DNA of 64,000 bases from Semisulcospira habei (Eukaryota; Mollusca; Gastropoda; Semisulcospiridae). The DNA is taken from contig BTPG01000006.1 of NCBI GenBank assembly GCA_036245525.1, positions 71,497,480 to 71,561,479 on the forward strand, given 5' to 3'. The stretch's first letter is position 1, and every line of letters starts with the position of its first letter. This document shows positions 23,554 to 36,218 of this stretch, piece by piece. The notes below the pieces were generated by a model. That model saw nothing but the letters and a program-made list of their open reading frames with translations. It was not told the origin of the DNA and did not search any database. The translations under genes and the position numbers were made by a program.

Positions 23554-23621
23554 TAAACCCCTTGTGCATCAAGCCCCTGGTACTGTCTGCAGTCCCGGTG
23601 GCTGCATGCTCAAGGGGTTAA
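23554..23621. mobile_element. CGGTACTG-family palindrome
   Basis: Arms AACCCCTTGTGCATCAAG and CATGCTCAAGGGGTT, right TTAA 23618-23621, left ATAA. Confidence 0.6.
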
Positions 23622-23700
23622 TCTAGGACCAATTATATGTCAACTACTCAACGCAATTGTAACCTACTTATTCCAGGCGGTCATTTAGTGGTGGCTTCTT

Positions 23701-23914
23701 TTAACTCATTCAGTCCGGCGCACGTATTTCCCAAATTTTGGAGGCGTCATGTAATGACTATGCACCAGTTGCAGGAGATGGACCGTCCATGATAATGCAA
23801 GGACAGTGCCAGATTAGCTTGACGCCGACAGGCGCCAAGCTAATCTGACACTACCCTTGAATTATCATGGTCGACCCATCTCCTGCTGTAGTGCGTCAGG
23901 GCTGAATGGGTTAT
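23701..23914. mobile_element. TTAA-flanked GGCGCCAAGC-family palindrome downstream of gene exon 4
   Basis: TTAA 23701-23704; the right end is GCTGAATGGG then TTAT. It lies about 50 bp past the stop codon at 23962, so a transcript of that gene would carry this long hairpin in its 3' UTR. Confidence 0.7.
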
Positions 23915-23961
23915 TACTTCATCCCGACAACAGGTCGGTAGAGCTGGTGACTGCCGGTTGG

Positions 23962-24044
23962 TCAGTGCCTGCTGATTATAAAACGTGACGTCACAACAGA
24001 GGCCAGGAGAAGCACAAGGGAAGCAATCACACCCGATGCACCGC
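23962..24044 (-). CDS. Exon 4: hydrophobic C-terminus
   Basis: The acceptor is ATATGTTTCTTGCAG. The exon then gives 26 codons from GASGVIASLVLLLASVV to SRFIISRH and a TGA at 23964-23962. A homologous exon (GATSVVVSLTMLLVSNVTSRF) lies at 9845-10014, also phase 1, which supports the reading frame. A TTAA hairpin lies about 50 bp downstream and another about 60 bp upstream. Confidence 0.55.
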
Positions 24045-27000
24045 CTGCAAGAAACATATTGCTGATTATTACAGTCGTTCAGCTTGTAGAAATTGTATCT
24101 TACCCATTAACATTCATCCAAGCGCCGGTACTGTAAACAGTACCGACGCCTGCCTGTACAAGAGGTTATATATTAATAGATAAGCAACAGAGAACAAAAC
24201 AGGATGTCCCTGAATAGTAATTTTATCATATTAAAAAATAATTAAATTCGATCTTGCAAAATTTCCATTAGCAATAACAACAAAAGTCATTCTTGGTCTT
24301 TGAAATCGGTGACTCAAATTGCCTGATAATCGGTCTGTCTACAAACAATAAATCATTTCATGTCGTTAGTCAGCAAATTACATGGAGTTGGATTGGGGGA
24401 GTGGGGGGTCCTAACATTGTGATGCGTAACTGGCGGGTGTTTTTGTGCGTGTGTTTTTTTTTTCACGGTTCCCTTGACACGTGATCACTATTTTGTCATC
24501 CGCGTCATTTGTGACCACCCTCCTCCCCCCCCCCTCTCCACCTCCCCCCCCCCCCCACCCCCAATATGTTTTATACGGTTGCTAAGTGTCTTCGTCGACT
24601 CCTTCCATCATAAAACGTGAACGCTATTTGGGGGGGGGGGGGGATTAGTGAATCGCAAAATAAATTGTCGTGAATCCGTGATGCTACCCCCCCCCCTCCC
24701 ACCCCACCACGAACACACACACACATACATCAGCCCCCCCCCCCCCCCCCCCCCCCCCATCCCCACCCTACCCCCACCACTTACATGCAGTAAACTCGCT
24801 AATCAGTCCGTTAGCATGTTAGACACAGTTTTTAAAAACAGGCTTCTTCTTCTTCTTCTTCTCGAACGCCGTCACACTTGGAGTTTGGCTCTCAAAATGA
24901 AATCTGTGGTCTTCTGTAGCGCCTCCACAGGCCCGTACAGTTTCTCTTGTAGAGTGGCGGGCTTCGGCCATATCTCCTCCCTCAGCGGCTGGTGGTTCCC
25001 ACAGTCCTGGAGGATGTGCTCTGCGGTCTGCTCTGCTTCTCCACAAGGGCACAGGGGAGATGGCACGAGGTGGAAGCGTCTGTGCAGGTGGAAATTGAGT
25101 CGGTTGTGCCCGGTCCTCAGACGGAAGATGGTCACCTGCTCTTGTCTGGACAGCTGATGGTAACTGTCTAGGGGCCGTTGAGGTGGTCTGTACACAGACT
25201 TAATGATGGTCTTCATCTCCGTGAAGCTGACTCCATTTTCATCTTGTTCTTTCTCTGCGCCCACTTTTGCCATTCTGTCAGCTTCTTCATTGCCGTAGAT
25301 GCCACAGTGTGAAGGGATCCACTGCAGCACCAGTCTGGTGCACTTAATGTTTTGCAGTGCCTCTTGTAGACGTGGCAGTTTGCTTGCTGTTGCTGCCTCA
25401 AGGACAGACATGGCATCAGTAAGGAAGACAATCAGGGCATCAGGGTCTGCAGTGCCACTAAGGGTGTTAGCTGCGCGGACTAGGGCTTCCACCTCAGCTC
25501 TGTAATTTGTGCAGTGAAGGCCTGTTGGTACTGCCTCTGCCTGCCATTTTCCGTTTGGGTACTGAATGTACACCCCAGCCCCTCCATCCTGAACTGCATC
25601 TGTGGCTGATCCATCGGTGTATGCCCGTATCCATGCTTCCTGGGGATACTTTTCTTCGAGCATGGCCAGTGTCAGGGCTTTCTTGCTCACAGTGCTGTGC
25701 TCATCTCTGGTGGTGATGTAGGGTACCGTGGAAGAGATGGTGATGTTTTCTGGCTTACTTTCCCAAGGTGGAAGGTCGCTAGCAGGATTCAGAGCATCTA
25801 CCTGCGCAGGTAGCTTTGCCTGGTGTTTTCTCTGCAGTGCTCTCGTCTCCTTCACAAAGCTTGATCTTTTCAGTCTCCCTGAGGTTGGTTGTTTCATCCT
25901 AGCGTTCATAGGATGGTCTTTGGAAGACTTGACCTTTGTGGACTGTATCAAGGCTTTGCAATCTCTTCTCATGCGCAGGGGTGGGATGCCTGTTGTCTCT
26001 TCCATCTTTTCAATTGGTGTGGATCTCATTGCGCCGGTGATGATACGCAGTGCCTGGTTCTGAACTCTGTCAATGGTCTGCTGGTGTGACTGGGCTGCCG
26101 TCAACCATGCATTAGATCCGTACTCAAGGTGTGGTCTCACTGTGCCTTGATATACATTTTTGAGGATCTTTTCATTGGCTCCCCATTGTGTTCCAGCCAG
26201 TTTTCTCATGATGTTCAGCTTTCTTCTAGCTTTCGCTTCTGCATTCCAAATGTGCGGCTTCCACGTCAGCCTCTTGTCAAGGGTGACTCCCAGGTATGTC
26301 TGTTGGTCTTCATACCGCAGCCCAGTGTTAGGTTGCCAGCCTTTGCCTTGTTGGAGAGAGAGAAGAGTGTGGCTGATGATTTTTCTGTGTTGATGGTCAC
26401 ACACCAGTTGTTGGTCCAGTCTGTCAGCCTGTCCAGGGCTAGCTGCATCCTGTATGTAGCAGTTGTTGCATACTCTTCTGTGCACCAGAGTACCAGGTCG
26501 TCTGCATACAGGGCTGCGTGTACTCCTTTTGGTAGCTCTGGCACAAGGTCGTTTATGAAAAGTATGAACAGTGTCGGTGACAGGACTCCCCCCTGTGGCA
26601 CCCCCTGACGCAATAGCACTTTTTGGCCACAGTACCCATCCACTGTCACACGGGCTCTGCGATTGTGCAGGTATGACTTGGTCCACCGGTACATATTCCC
26701 TTGGATGCCACTGCGAAGGAGTTTCACAAGGAGACCATCCTTCCACACCTTGTCGAAAGCCTTCTGTAGGTCAATGAAGGCAGCTAATGTCACCTTCTGA
26801 TCTTGAAAGGCATCTTCTATGACCTGTGCAAGGTGTGTTGTCTGGTCTTCTGTACTCTTGTAGCTTCTGAAGCCAGCTTGCTCTGGCACGATAATGCCCT
26901 CAGAGTCCAGGTACCACTGCAGGCGCTTGTTGATGATGCGCTCCATGGTCTTGCACACACAACTTGTCAGGCTGATGGGACGATAACTCAGGGCTTTGGA

Positions 27001-30000
27001 CTTATTCTTCCTTTTCTTCAAAATTGGGATCATCCTGGCTTCCTTCCAGCACTGGGGTACCTGTCCTCCTCTCCAGCTGTGGTTAAAGATGTCCAGTAGC
27101 TTCATTAAGGCAGTGTTGCCAAGGTGTTGTAACATCTCGTTTGAGATGCTGTCTGGACCTGGAGATTTTTTCTTCTTCAGCTGTTTGATGGCCATCTTCA
27201 GTTCTGGAAGGGTGATGTCCTTCTTCATTGCATCATGGATGTTCACATCTCTTGTTCTCTCTCTTTCTTCCTGTCTGATTTCTTTCGCAAGCATTCGTGG
27301 GACAGTGATGTTACTTTCTTTCGCATAGATCTGTGCAAACATGTTTGCAGCTTTCCTACCAGCCAGTGCTTTCCCTTCTTCTTCCAAGGTGATCTTCTGT
27401 TCCCTGGTGCCCTCATCGTTCAACGCCTTGGTCAGTCTCCACAACTTCGTGGTGTCCCTGTCCATGTTTAGTCTTGCAGTCTTCTCTCTCCAACTTCTTC
27501 TTGTGCACTCCAACTTCATCTTCAGATACTGGGCCTTACTGTGTTGTAGCTTGATATTGTTTTCTTGGCTGGGGTTGGTTTCAGCGTCTTCTCTGGCCCT
27601 AGTGAGGTTGTCATGTGCTTTCTGAAGATCTGCGGTCCAGTATGGGGTGTAGTTTTTCCGGACCCCTCGAGGTATGGATTCCTTGGCTGCCTTACTGATA
27701 ATGTCATTAAACTCTCTGACCACATTGTTGATGTTCCTTCCAGACACAGCGAGGTCTTGCATTAGCTCATTTGTTCGGATACTGAACAAGCGCCAGTCTG
27801 CCTTTCGGTAGTTCCATCTTGGCCGGTGTGGCGAGCTAGCTGCTGTGCATCCTTTTAGGGTTAGGAGGATAGGGCGGTGGTCACTTCCTCCTAGCTGTGG
27901 TCCTACTGTTCTGCTGAGGCACTTATGAACAGCTTCAGTGCAAAGCGCCAGGTCCGGTGTAGTGGTGGTGTGCCAGCGGCGAGAGTAGAAGGTAGGTTGG
28001 TCCTCAGGGTCATTGGCAAGTATCAGGTGGTTTTCATCTTGCCACTCCTCAATGTCTTCTCCTCTCTTGTCCAGTGTGTCATATCCCCAACTCTGGGACT
28101 GGCTGTTGAAGTCACCAGTGATGAGGAATCCACTGTCCGGGACCTGGATAGTGTCGAGGGACAGCAACTTATCATTAGGGCAGTAGTAGTTGACAAGGTA
28201 AGGGTGCTGTCACTGGTGGTTACCTTGACCTGGATGTATTCTGCCTCTTCCATGAATCTCCTGGTTTCGCTGGCATTCAGGTTGTTTCTAACTAGGGTCA
28301 TAACCCCCCCCCCCCCCCCCTTTCTTCCTCCCTTGGCGATCACTTCGAAAGACCTGATATCCTCTGACCTTAAAGGGTTTCCCTTCTTGCAGGTGTGTCT
28401 CTTGTATACAGCAGATGTTTATGCTGTTTTCATGCAGAAAGTGCTCTAGTTCTGTTTTCTTGTTGGTAACCCCTTCGGCATTCCAGTGCATGATGTTCAC
28501 GTTGGCTTTTTCTTTGTCTCTGGTCTTGTTTTTTCGCTGGCCAGTCGCTCTACTTCCCAGTCCCCTGGCTCCTCGAGACAGTTGGGAAGGTCCTCCAGTC
28601 GCTGGGGGTGGGCTCTGAAGAGGCGCAGAGCCCGGTACTGCACCTGCCTGGTGAGACTCCACAGGGCGAGCACCATTCCTCTTGAATCCATCTCCAAGTG
28701 TCATATGGCTGTATATGCATGGTACTGTGGCTTATTAGAGTGCGCTGTGCAGCCCAGTACCTCCGTCTTCAGCACTCGGGGTTTCTGTCGGGGTTACCTC
28801 GCCCTTAGCTCCTGGTCAAAAGGCCTTTCCTGGGAGCACAGGATGGTTTAGTTTTGGAGTATCCTTCTCCTAGATGGATTGCCGACCAAGGCTTATGGGT
28901 CCCATCTACTCAGGTTTTTCCTCGGAGTTTTCCTTCTCGAAGGAGATCTGCCAACCAAGGCTATCGAGCATCCCTGCCCGGATTTGTATAGGGTTTACTC
29001 CCCTAGCCTTTGCCTCTCCCAAGGCACCCACAAGGCAGTGGGGCTATTTACCCATAGCTGGGGATCTGGTTCATGGGCATCAGGGCCTGTCCACACATCG
29101 ATGGGCTTGCATGCCGCATGTCTGGGGGCCAGATCTCCTCCGAGTCCTCTGTAGTTCAGCCCGAGTCCGTAAGGTGCTCGGTTACCATGAGTCACCACGA
29201 GGAGGCACTACATGAGGCTTGTTGTTGGAGAGGCTGTGTACTGGCAGGGAGAGACTGACATGTTCTGCTCCCCTTTTCGCAAAACTGCTAGCCAGCGGTG
29301 GGAGCTGAAAGCGGGAGCGACAAGCACAGACGCTACACTACCACACTAGACGCATCACAACAACCATTTGACCCACAAAAACAGGCTTAACATCCTTCTT
29401 TTCCCACTTTGATTTTCAGTGTTCATGTATTTAGTCATAATTCTGTTCTTTTGTGCAATTGTACATGTGGCTTTGTCACTTTCTGTGTAATATTTGTATG
29501 TTTTGTTCAGATGTACGGCGCCTAGAGCATCTTACCATGTATTGGCGCCTTATAAATCTTCCTTATTATTATTATAGACAGAAAATCAATCGCTCTGTAT
29601 TTATTAGTGAAAAATCGTCAGTGAAAATAATTACCCCAAGCAACGACGACAATAAAATCCCATGGACACCACACCCCACCACCATTTAAACACTTACTGC
29701 ATAGTTTCTTATCCACTGATGCCGTGTATCCACTCTTGCACGCGCAGACTGAGTCGCGTGGCGCTACACACTCTCCATTTGCAAGGCAAAATGTGGCATT
29801 TGGTGAGGCGCAGCTCTCCCCCACCAAAATTTCTGAAAATTAAAGAAGTTTCTTATCATAGGCGGTTTCCGGAAATAGGCATAGGTCAAAAACTGTGCAC
29901 CTTTCGACGCAAAAAGTAAACTAAAAACCCGAACAAGCATGCTATTTCGCATGTTTGTCCGGGCTTTTAATCCACTGTTTGCGCCAAAAGACACGCAGTT

Positions 30001-33000
30001 TTGGACCTACGTCTGATTTCGTCTATTTTACTCTGGTTCCAAGCCTTCCTACTCTACATGAATTATAAAGCAAATTTGTGCAACAGAGGTTATCCGTAAA
30101 TCAGAAGTGGGTCAAACACTGCAGACTTTATACATTCGGTGGATTCAAACAGTCCGCTCCATTTGCAGGTCTTGCGTAGTTTATCTCCACAGTTGAAGGT
30201 ACGTGTTCGGCGTTAAGGACCTAGAGTCGTGCAAAAGACAGAGGTCTAAAGCGTCAGGGCTGCTTCCCTAAGAATGCTACTGTAGCTCAAACTCGTGGTT
30301 TCTTTCGCATGTTGTGAGAACTGGAAACAGAGAAAAACACACCTGAACGAGATCGCTCTCATAAACACGAGGTCATGAGTGTACAAAATTAACTCATTTG
30401 ATACGTGCTGCCTCCGGATACGCGGCATAAGCCGCGTATCCAGAGGCGGCACGTCTCGAATGAGCTAATACGGTGTCCCAGCCTAGGCACAGCCCCGACC
30501 TCTGATAGTGTGAGGTATAAGGAAATTGCAATTTCATATTGAAGATAAAAACAAATCTTAGCTTGAATAGAACAACGGTTATGTCACTGACCCATACCAC
30601 TGGCCTACGTTATCATAACATTGGTGCGACATATAATGCTCACAAAGAAGGGGACATTAACATTTCAAAGAAGTACCCAACGGAGAAAGAAACACGCTTA
30701 GTAAAGACGGGTACAACACAATTTATTAATATTTCGGGTAAATACCCTTTGTCAAAATAAACAAACTCAGTTGCCACATTCCTTCTGCCAATGAAGATAA
30801 GTAGCGGTTAATCTCTCTGTTTGTTTGTTTGTTTATTTTGACAAAGGGTATTTACCCGAAATATTAATAATTGTGTTGTACCCGTCTTTTCTAAGCGTGT
30901 TTCTTTCTCCGTTGGGTACTTCTTTGCATATAACACGCTTGGCAGTCACCTTTTTGGTCTGGATTGCTTATTTCATTAACATTTCATCTTGAAACAGGTC
31001 AGCTTTTCTCAGGTAGGGTATATGGTTTTGTTTTCATCCATACGTCACACGACCAATCTCTTTTGTGCAAACCGTACCATGTGACCTTGCTACAAAAACT
31101 AGTCCAAGAGCTAGTCCGATCAACCATGCACCCCCCCCCCCCTCCCCACCTCCCCCAGTACTCTATAAGATGGCTTCAAAGTGTACCTTAGTATGTCCTG
31201 CGATGTTTAAGCCATGTTCCCCTAAAATCATTAGGAAAACACAAGAGATATAGCCGATGGTGCAAGGGTACCCCCATTCACGCTCTTCGCGGATGCTAAA
31301 ATTTAATGAGTTTGAAAAACATTTTCCTCTAATAAATTAGAATTCATTCCAAAAGAATAGGATTTTTTTAGGTTTTAATGGTTAGGATAAAGTACCACAA
31401 CCTGATTTTATGATGCTGTGATGCATTTAGTTGTCACAGTGGCTGAATCTGCTACCCAACCCCCATTTTACCAGTACGCAAAAGAACTGAAAAGGATCAT
31501 TAAAAAAAATTGCTTACGTCATACTCCTCTGTTTAAATAATTTTGTTGCCAGTTTTCTTAACAAAATATGCACATTGAGCATACAAATGTGTGATCGTTT
31601 CATTAATTTCAATTTGACCCATCAATTTATTTGTAATTCTTTTTAGTTAAGGCATCAAAAGGGGGAAACGACCCTGAAGCTTCTACCGTCTAAAGTTGGA
31701 GGCACGAAATACCGATGGCTAAAAAACTTCCTCTTCAACAGAACAGTGAGGCTGAAGTAAACGGCACATTCAGCATTATTGTCAAACTCGGAGAAGGTGT
31801 AGCTCAAGGAGGTGTTGTGTCTGATGCTGTTCTTGGTCTACATTAATGACATCAGTACAGCAGTACCAAGGCTCGTCTCAAACATCCTCCATGCTGATGG
31901 CTTTGCAGTGTGGAGCACAGCAGAACATACAGAACAGCATCCTGCAGAATCCAGGATGCTGCCAACAGAGTCAGCAGCTGGACTGAAAGATGGCCACTCA
32001 AACTGAGCTAGACCATCTCTTTGAATCAGATGGAAGAGGTTACCTTGAAAACTGGAGACCTTCCAGTACCAAAGACAAACAGGCCAACGTTACTGGCAAC
32101 AAATAAATTACTGCGTTCACGTGGAGGCCTCACGTTGAAGCCACGGAAGCTAGAGCTGCGGGGAAAAAGTCTCTGATGAAAACACGGGTGGGGACCACGT
32201 TGGCGCAAATTACAGCATCGTGGCGCAAGCAAACACCAGCTCAGTCAGACCAGTAGCGCGGTACCTATTTACTTTGACAACATGAAACACTGCTCCCAAA
32301 TACAACAAAGTCAGGCTTGACAAGATGCAGAACATTGGTCATTCTCATGATGCAGTGACATTCTTAGAGCCATCTGGAGCACCCCAATTTAGGAAATGGA
32401 AGACACTGGAACGCAGAACGGCACACAAGATGAAGAGACTCACTAAACACCGACAGCACTGGAGACTACAGGAGCACACCAAGAACCGTCAAAAACGCCA
32501 AAGTCTGAACCGCCAACTGAAGGTCCTGCAAAGGGCTAAAACTGACGTCCATAACATGTCTGAAAGCGTCTGACACATTTTTGTCTTTTTTTGCATTTTC
32601 GCGGAATTTGTCGTTTACTGGGTGCACAAATACCTTCACTGTGAGCCAGAGATTCAATATGTTTTTCATTCTGTGTTTTGCAGAGGACGCAGAAGGTGTG
32701 CTTTAATATAATAGTGCCTGATTTGGGCTTCTGGAATAAATTCTGAAAAATGTTTCTCAAGCTCATTTTAGCACCCGCGAAGAGCGTGAATGGGGGTACC
32801 CTTGCGCCATCGGCTATATCTCTGGTGTGTTCCTAAGGATTTTAGGGGAACATGGCTTAAACATCGCAGGACATACTAAGGTACACTGTGAAGCCCGTCT
32901 TATAGAGTACTGGGGGGAGGGGGGGGTGCACGGTAGCCAGGACTGGCTTATAGAGTAAACCCTTGTAGCGACTAATGGCGGACTTCAAGTAGCCCGCTGT

Positions 33001-33848
33001 ATGACGCGTTATTGCCTCATTTTCGACTGTCGAGTACCAGCTTTGTTCGACAAAAGAGAAAAACGCACACCAAACAACGAATCTTCTTAGCATAGTTCGA
33101 AACAATACGCTCACTCGAGCTGTTTTTAATACGACAGCATCCAATTGTCAACAATATTTTCCGTCGAAGCCCGAGACTAAAAATAGAGCATAGATGCCGA
33201 ATATTAAATTCTGCAATATTTTTTTGTGAATGACACTCGGAAAAATACGTACTCACTTTTAAATAGCATTACTCTGACAATATGCAGACCGGCAGTGCGA
33301 CGCTTTCCAAAAGTCAAACTGATATTGACAAGCTGCCAGCAAGAGCGGTGTTTCCGCATGACCGTGACTCCTTGCAACTGCAAGGGCTCGCTCAGAACAT
33401 GTATTTAGGTCAACTACAGGAGATGCCACAGACCTTCGAAGTTTGATCCACTTCAGTGTCTACGTTTACCAATATAGTTGTGGAATGAAAATAACTTAAT
33501 ACCTTATTGGTTGGCCATCGGGGTACAATGGTTACTTTGACCTCCTGAAGGCCTACAAGGGTCTGTGTAGCAAACCCCTGCTACATATAACTTATAATAT
33601 ATAATGACATATGTCCCAGTACTACTCTTTACAACTGAAATCGAATGTTAGTATCCTCTATTTGTTGTCTACCGTATTGAAAATACGGTAGACTTTAGGA
33701 TGGGGCTGGTCGGAGCACGTTCCGTAGCATGCAAATGACGAACATAGGTGGGCACACATCAGACTCTGACAGTGAAGTAACACGAAAAAAATTACGTCTT
33801 GTCTAGCTACGCTAACCGCGATGTTAAACGTACATTTGGCGGGAAGCG

Positions 33849-33924
<76 letters not shown>

Positions 33925-33955
33925 CTGTGTGTGTGTGTGTGTGAGTGTGTGTGTA

Positions 33956-34006
<51 letters not shown>

Positions 34007-34229
34007 ATAATAATAATAATAATAAATTTATTTCAGTTTTTGCAGGCCATCAGGCCCATATGAACACAAAATACAATTTACAACCAGAAAATACAGGAAG
34101 GTGGTTGTAAAACACACTCATATAGCATTACATCAGCGCACATAAATAAACAAAAACAAGAAAGTTCAAAGCAAATCCCTCTAATTCCTTAATTTAAGGC
34201 AACCTGAAATATACATAGCAACTTTAAAG

Positions 34230-34328
<99 letters not shown>

Positions 34329-36131
34329 GACACCGAGTATCTCCAGTGTTTCTGTACGTACAGGCCTGAAACGTTAGCAAATTTTTTGGATCGAGATGTA
34401 TTTCGGAGAGCCTCCGACCATATTCAAATTAAATGACTCGTTCAAGAGAAAAATTGCCGTTTATATAAAGTCGGTTGACCCACATTTGAGTCCGTAATTT
34501 TCGTTCTATTCACTTGATATTTTGGATATAGATAGCTTGGATTGAGAATTTAGATGAGTTTGTAATCCAGCGTTGTACCTCTTCAACGTTTTAAATAATG
34601 ATTAATTCATTTTTTCAACTTTTGGATCCACAAAACAGTCAGCCCTTAAAGACGCTGCGTGCCTTTCAGATGAGTGACGTGAAACATCAATTTGTCACTG
34701 TGTACACGGCATCGTGAGACTAGCGATGCCATCATAGTGACGTCATTTTCCTGCTTGCGCTATTTTTCTTCAGAATTCTTGTCGCTGCACGAGCTAACAG
34801 AGCGTACTAAATGGCGGGAAGCGCCGCGTGTCCGTCTTTATTTGTGTGCGCCGGCGTGGGTGTTGATCAGTAGTACTTGCATAGGAGGGAAATGGATCAG
34901 AAGGATAAGCTTAAAAATATGACCTACTCTAAATGTTCCTAAAAGAAAAACGCATGTGAGCTCCAAACAATACGGTACTGAGACTTTCGGATGAAATCAT
35001 CATCTTGTTGTTAGTACAATCTGTTTTCAAATAGTGCATTCTTTGAACGGTTTGACAATATGACATTGAACTATCTGTGTCGGGTTACTTTGAGGGTTTT
35101 CATGGTGGTAGTCCGACGAAGCTGATTAACAAACCGACGCACCGAAGGTCTGATAATCAGCTTCAGAGGACTACAAACAACGTAACGAGAGAAGGTTCAA
35201 CACAGACGGTTCCATGCCATTGTTGTGCTGTCGGCGAAAGTCGTTTTCTGAAAAATTGCGATCTGACGAAGATTTACGACCGAAATCGTACGAGTTCGTA
35301 AAGCAGTACACACAGTCTGGTGACGCCACTAACTAAACGGGCTAACGAAACGCACTTCGTTTGTCTTTTAAGTCTCTCTAGTATCTGCGGCCACAGGCAG
35401 TGAAGGGGTTCGTTCGAAAACTTTTGTTTTGTTTTGTTTAGGTTTGGTTTGCTTTGCTTTGGTTTGGTTCGGTTCGGTGTGAATTATTTGATATGGGTTG
35501 GTTTCGTTTGGTCTTTAGTGAAGAGGTTAATGTAAACAATGTTTTGGTTCTGTTTGGTTCGTCTTGTCTTGTTTTGTTTGTTTGTTTTTTGTTGTTGTTG
35601 TGTTTTTGTTTGTTTGTTTGTTTGTTTGTTTGTTGTTGTTTTTTGTGTTTTTTCGGTTTTTTGTTGTTGTTGTTTTGTTTTTTTTTTTGTTTTGTTTGGT
35701 TTCTGGTTTTTTTTTTTGTTTTTTTTTTTTTTTGGGTGGGGGGGTTGGTTTGTCTGTTCTTTTGTTTTATGTTGTTTTGTGTGTGTGTTGTTGTTGTTGT
35801 TGTTTGTTTGTTTGTTTGTTTTGTTGGTTTTTTTTATTATGTTGCTTTGATTTGTTTCATTATGGCGACTCATGCAAGTTGATCAAATTCGTGTGATTTC
35901 TGAATAAGTCGATCATCAGCTGGCTTGTAATCATGCACTAATACAACGCAATGTACAACGACAGTGTTAGAAAATTGAAACTGTAATGTGCAGCTATAAC
36001 TGGCGGATCTAAGTGAACATTGTGTACTTACTGCAGGTGGTGATTTCGCAGAATCCATTAATACATGTATCAGCTGCGTTACACGTTGCTCCAGGATCTA
36101 GAGCGGACACATCTGCGAATAGACATTTGGA

Positions 36132-36218
<87 letters not shown>

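Noticed and set aside
29453..29689. Open frame over the LINE 3' tail
   Set aside because: It covers a non-coding CR1/L2-like tail and the antisense of exon 3.
30100..30195. Minus-strand frame with NCGDKLRKTC and further cysteines
   Set aside because: No acceptable acceptor/donor pair in phase 1; left uncalled as an extra module of the modelled gene.
35454..35896. Hydrophobic frames over GTTT-rich DNA that look like membrane proteins
   Set aside because: Simple-sequence DNA; no splice signals or homologous motifs, and the same is seen at 17018-17494 and 53788-54030.
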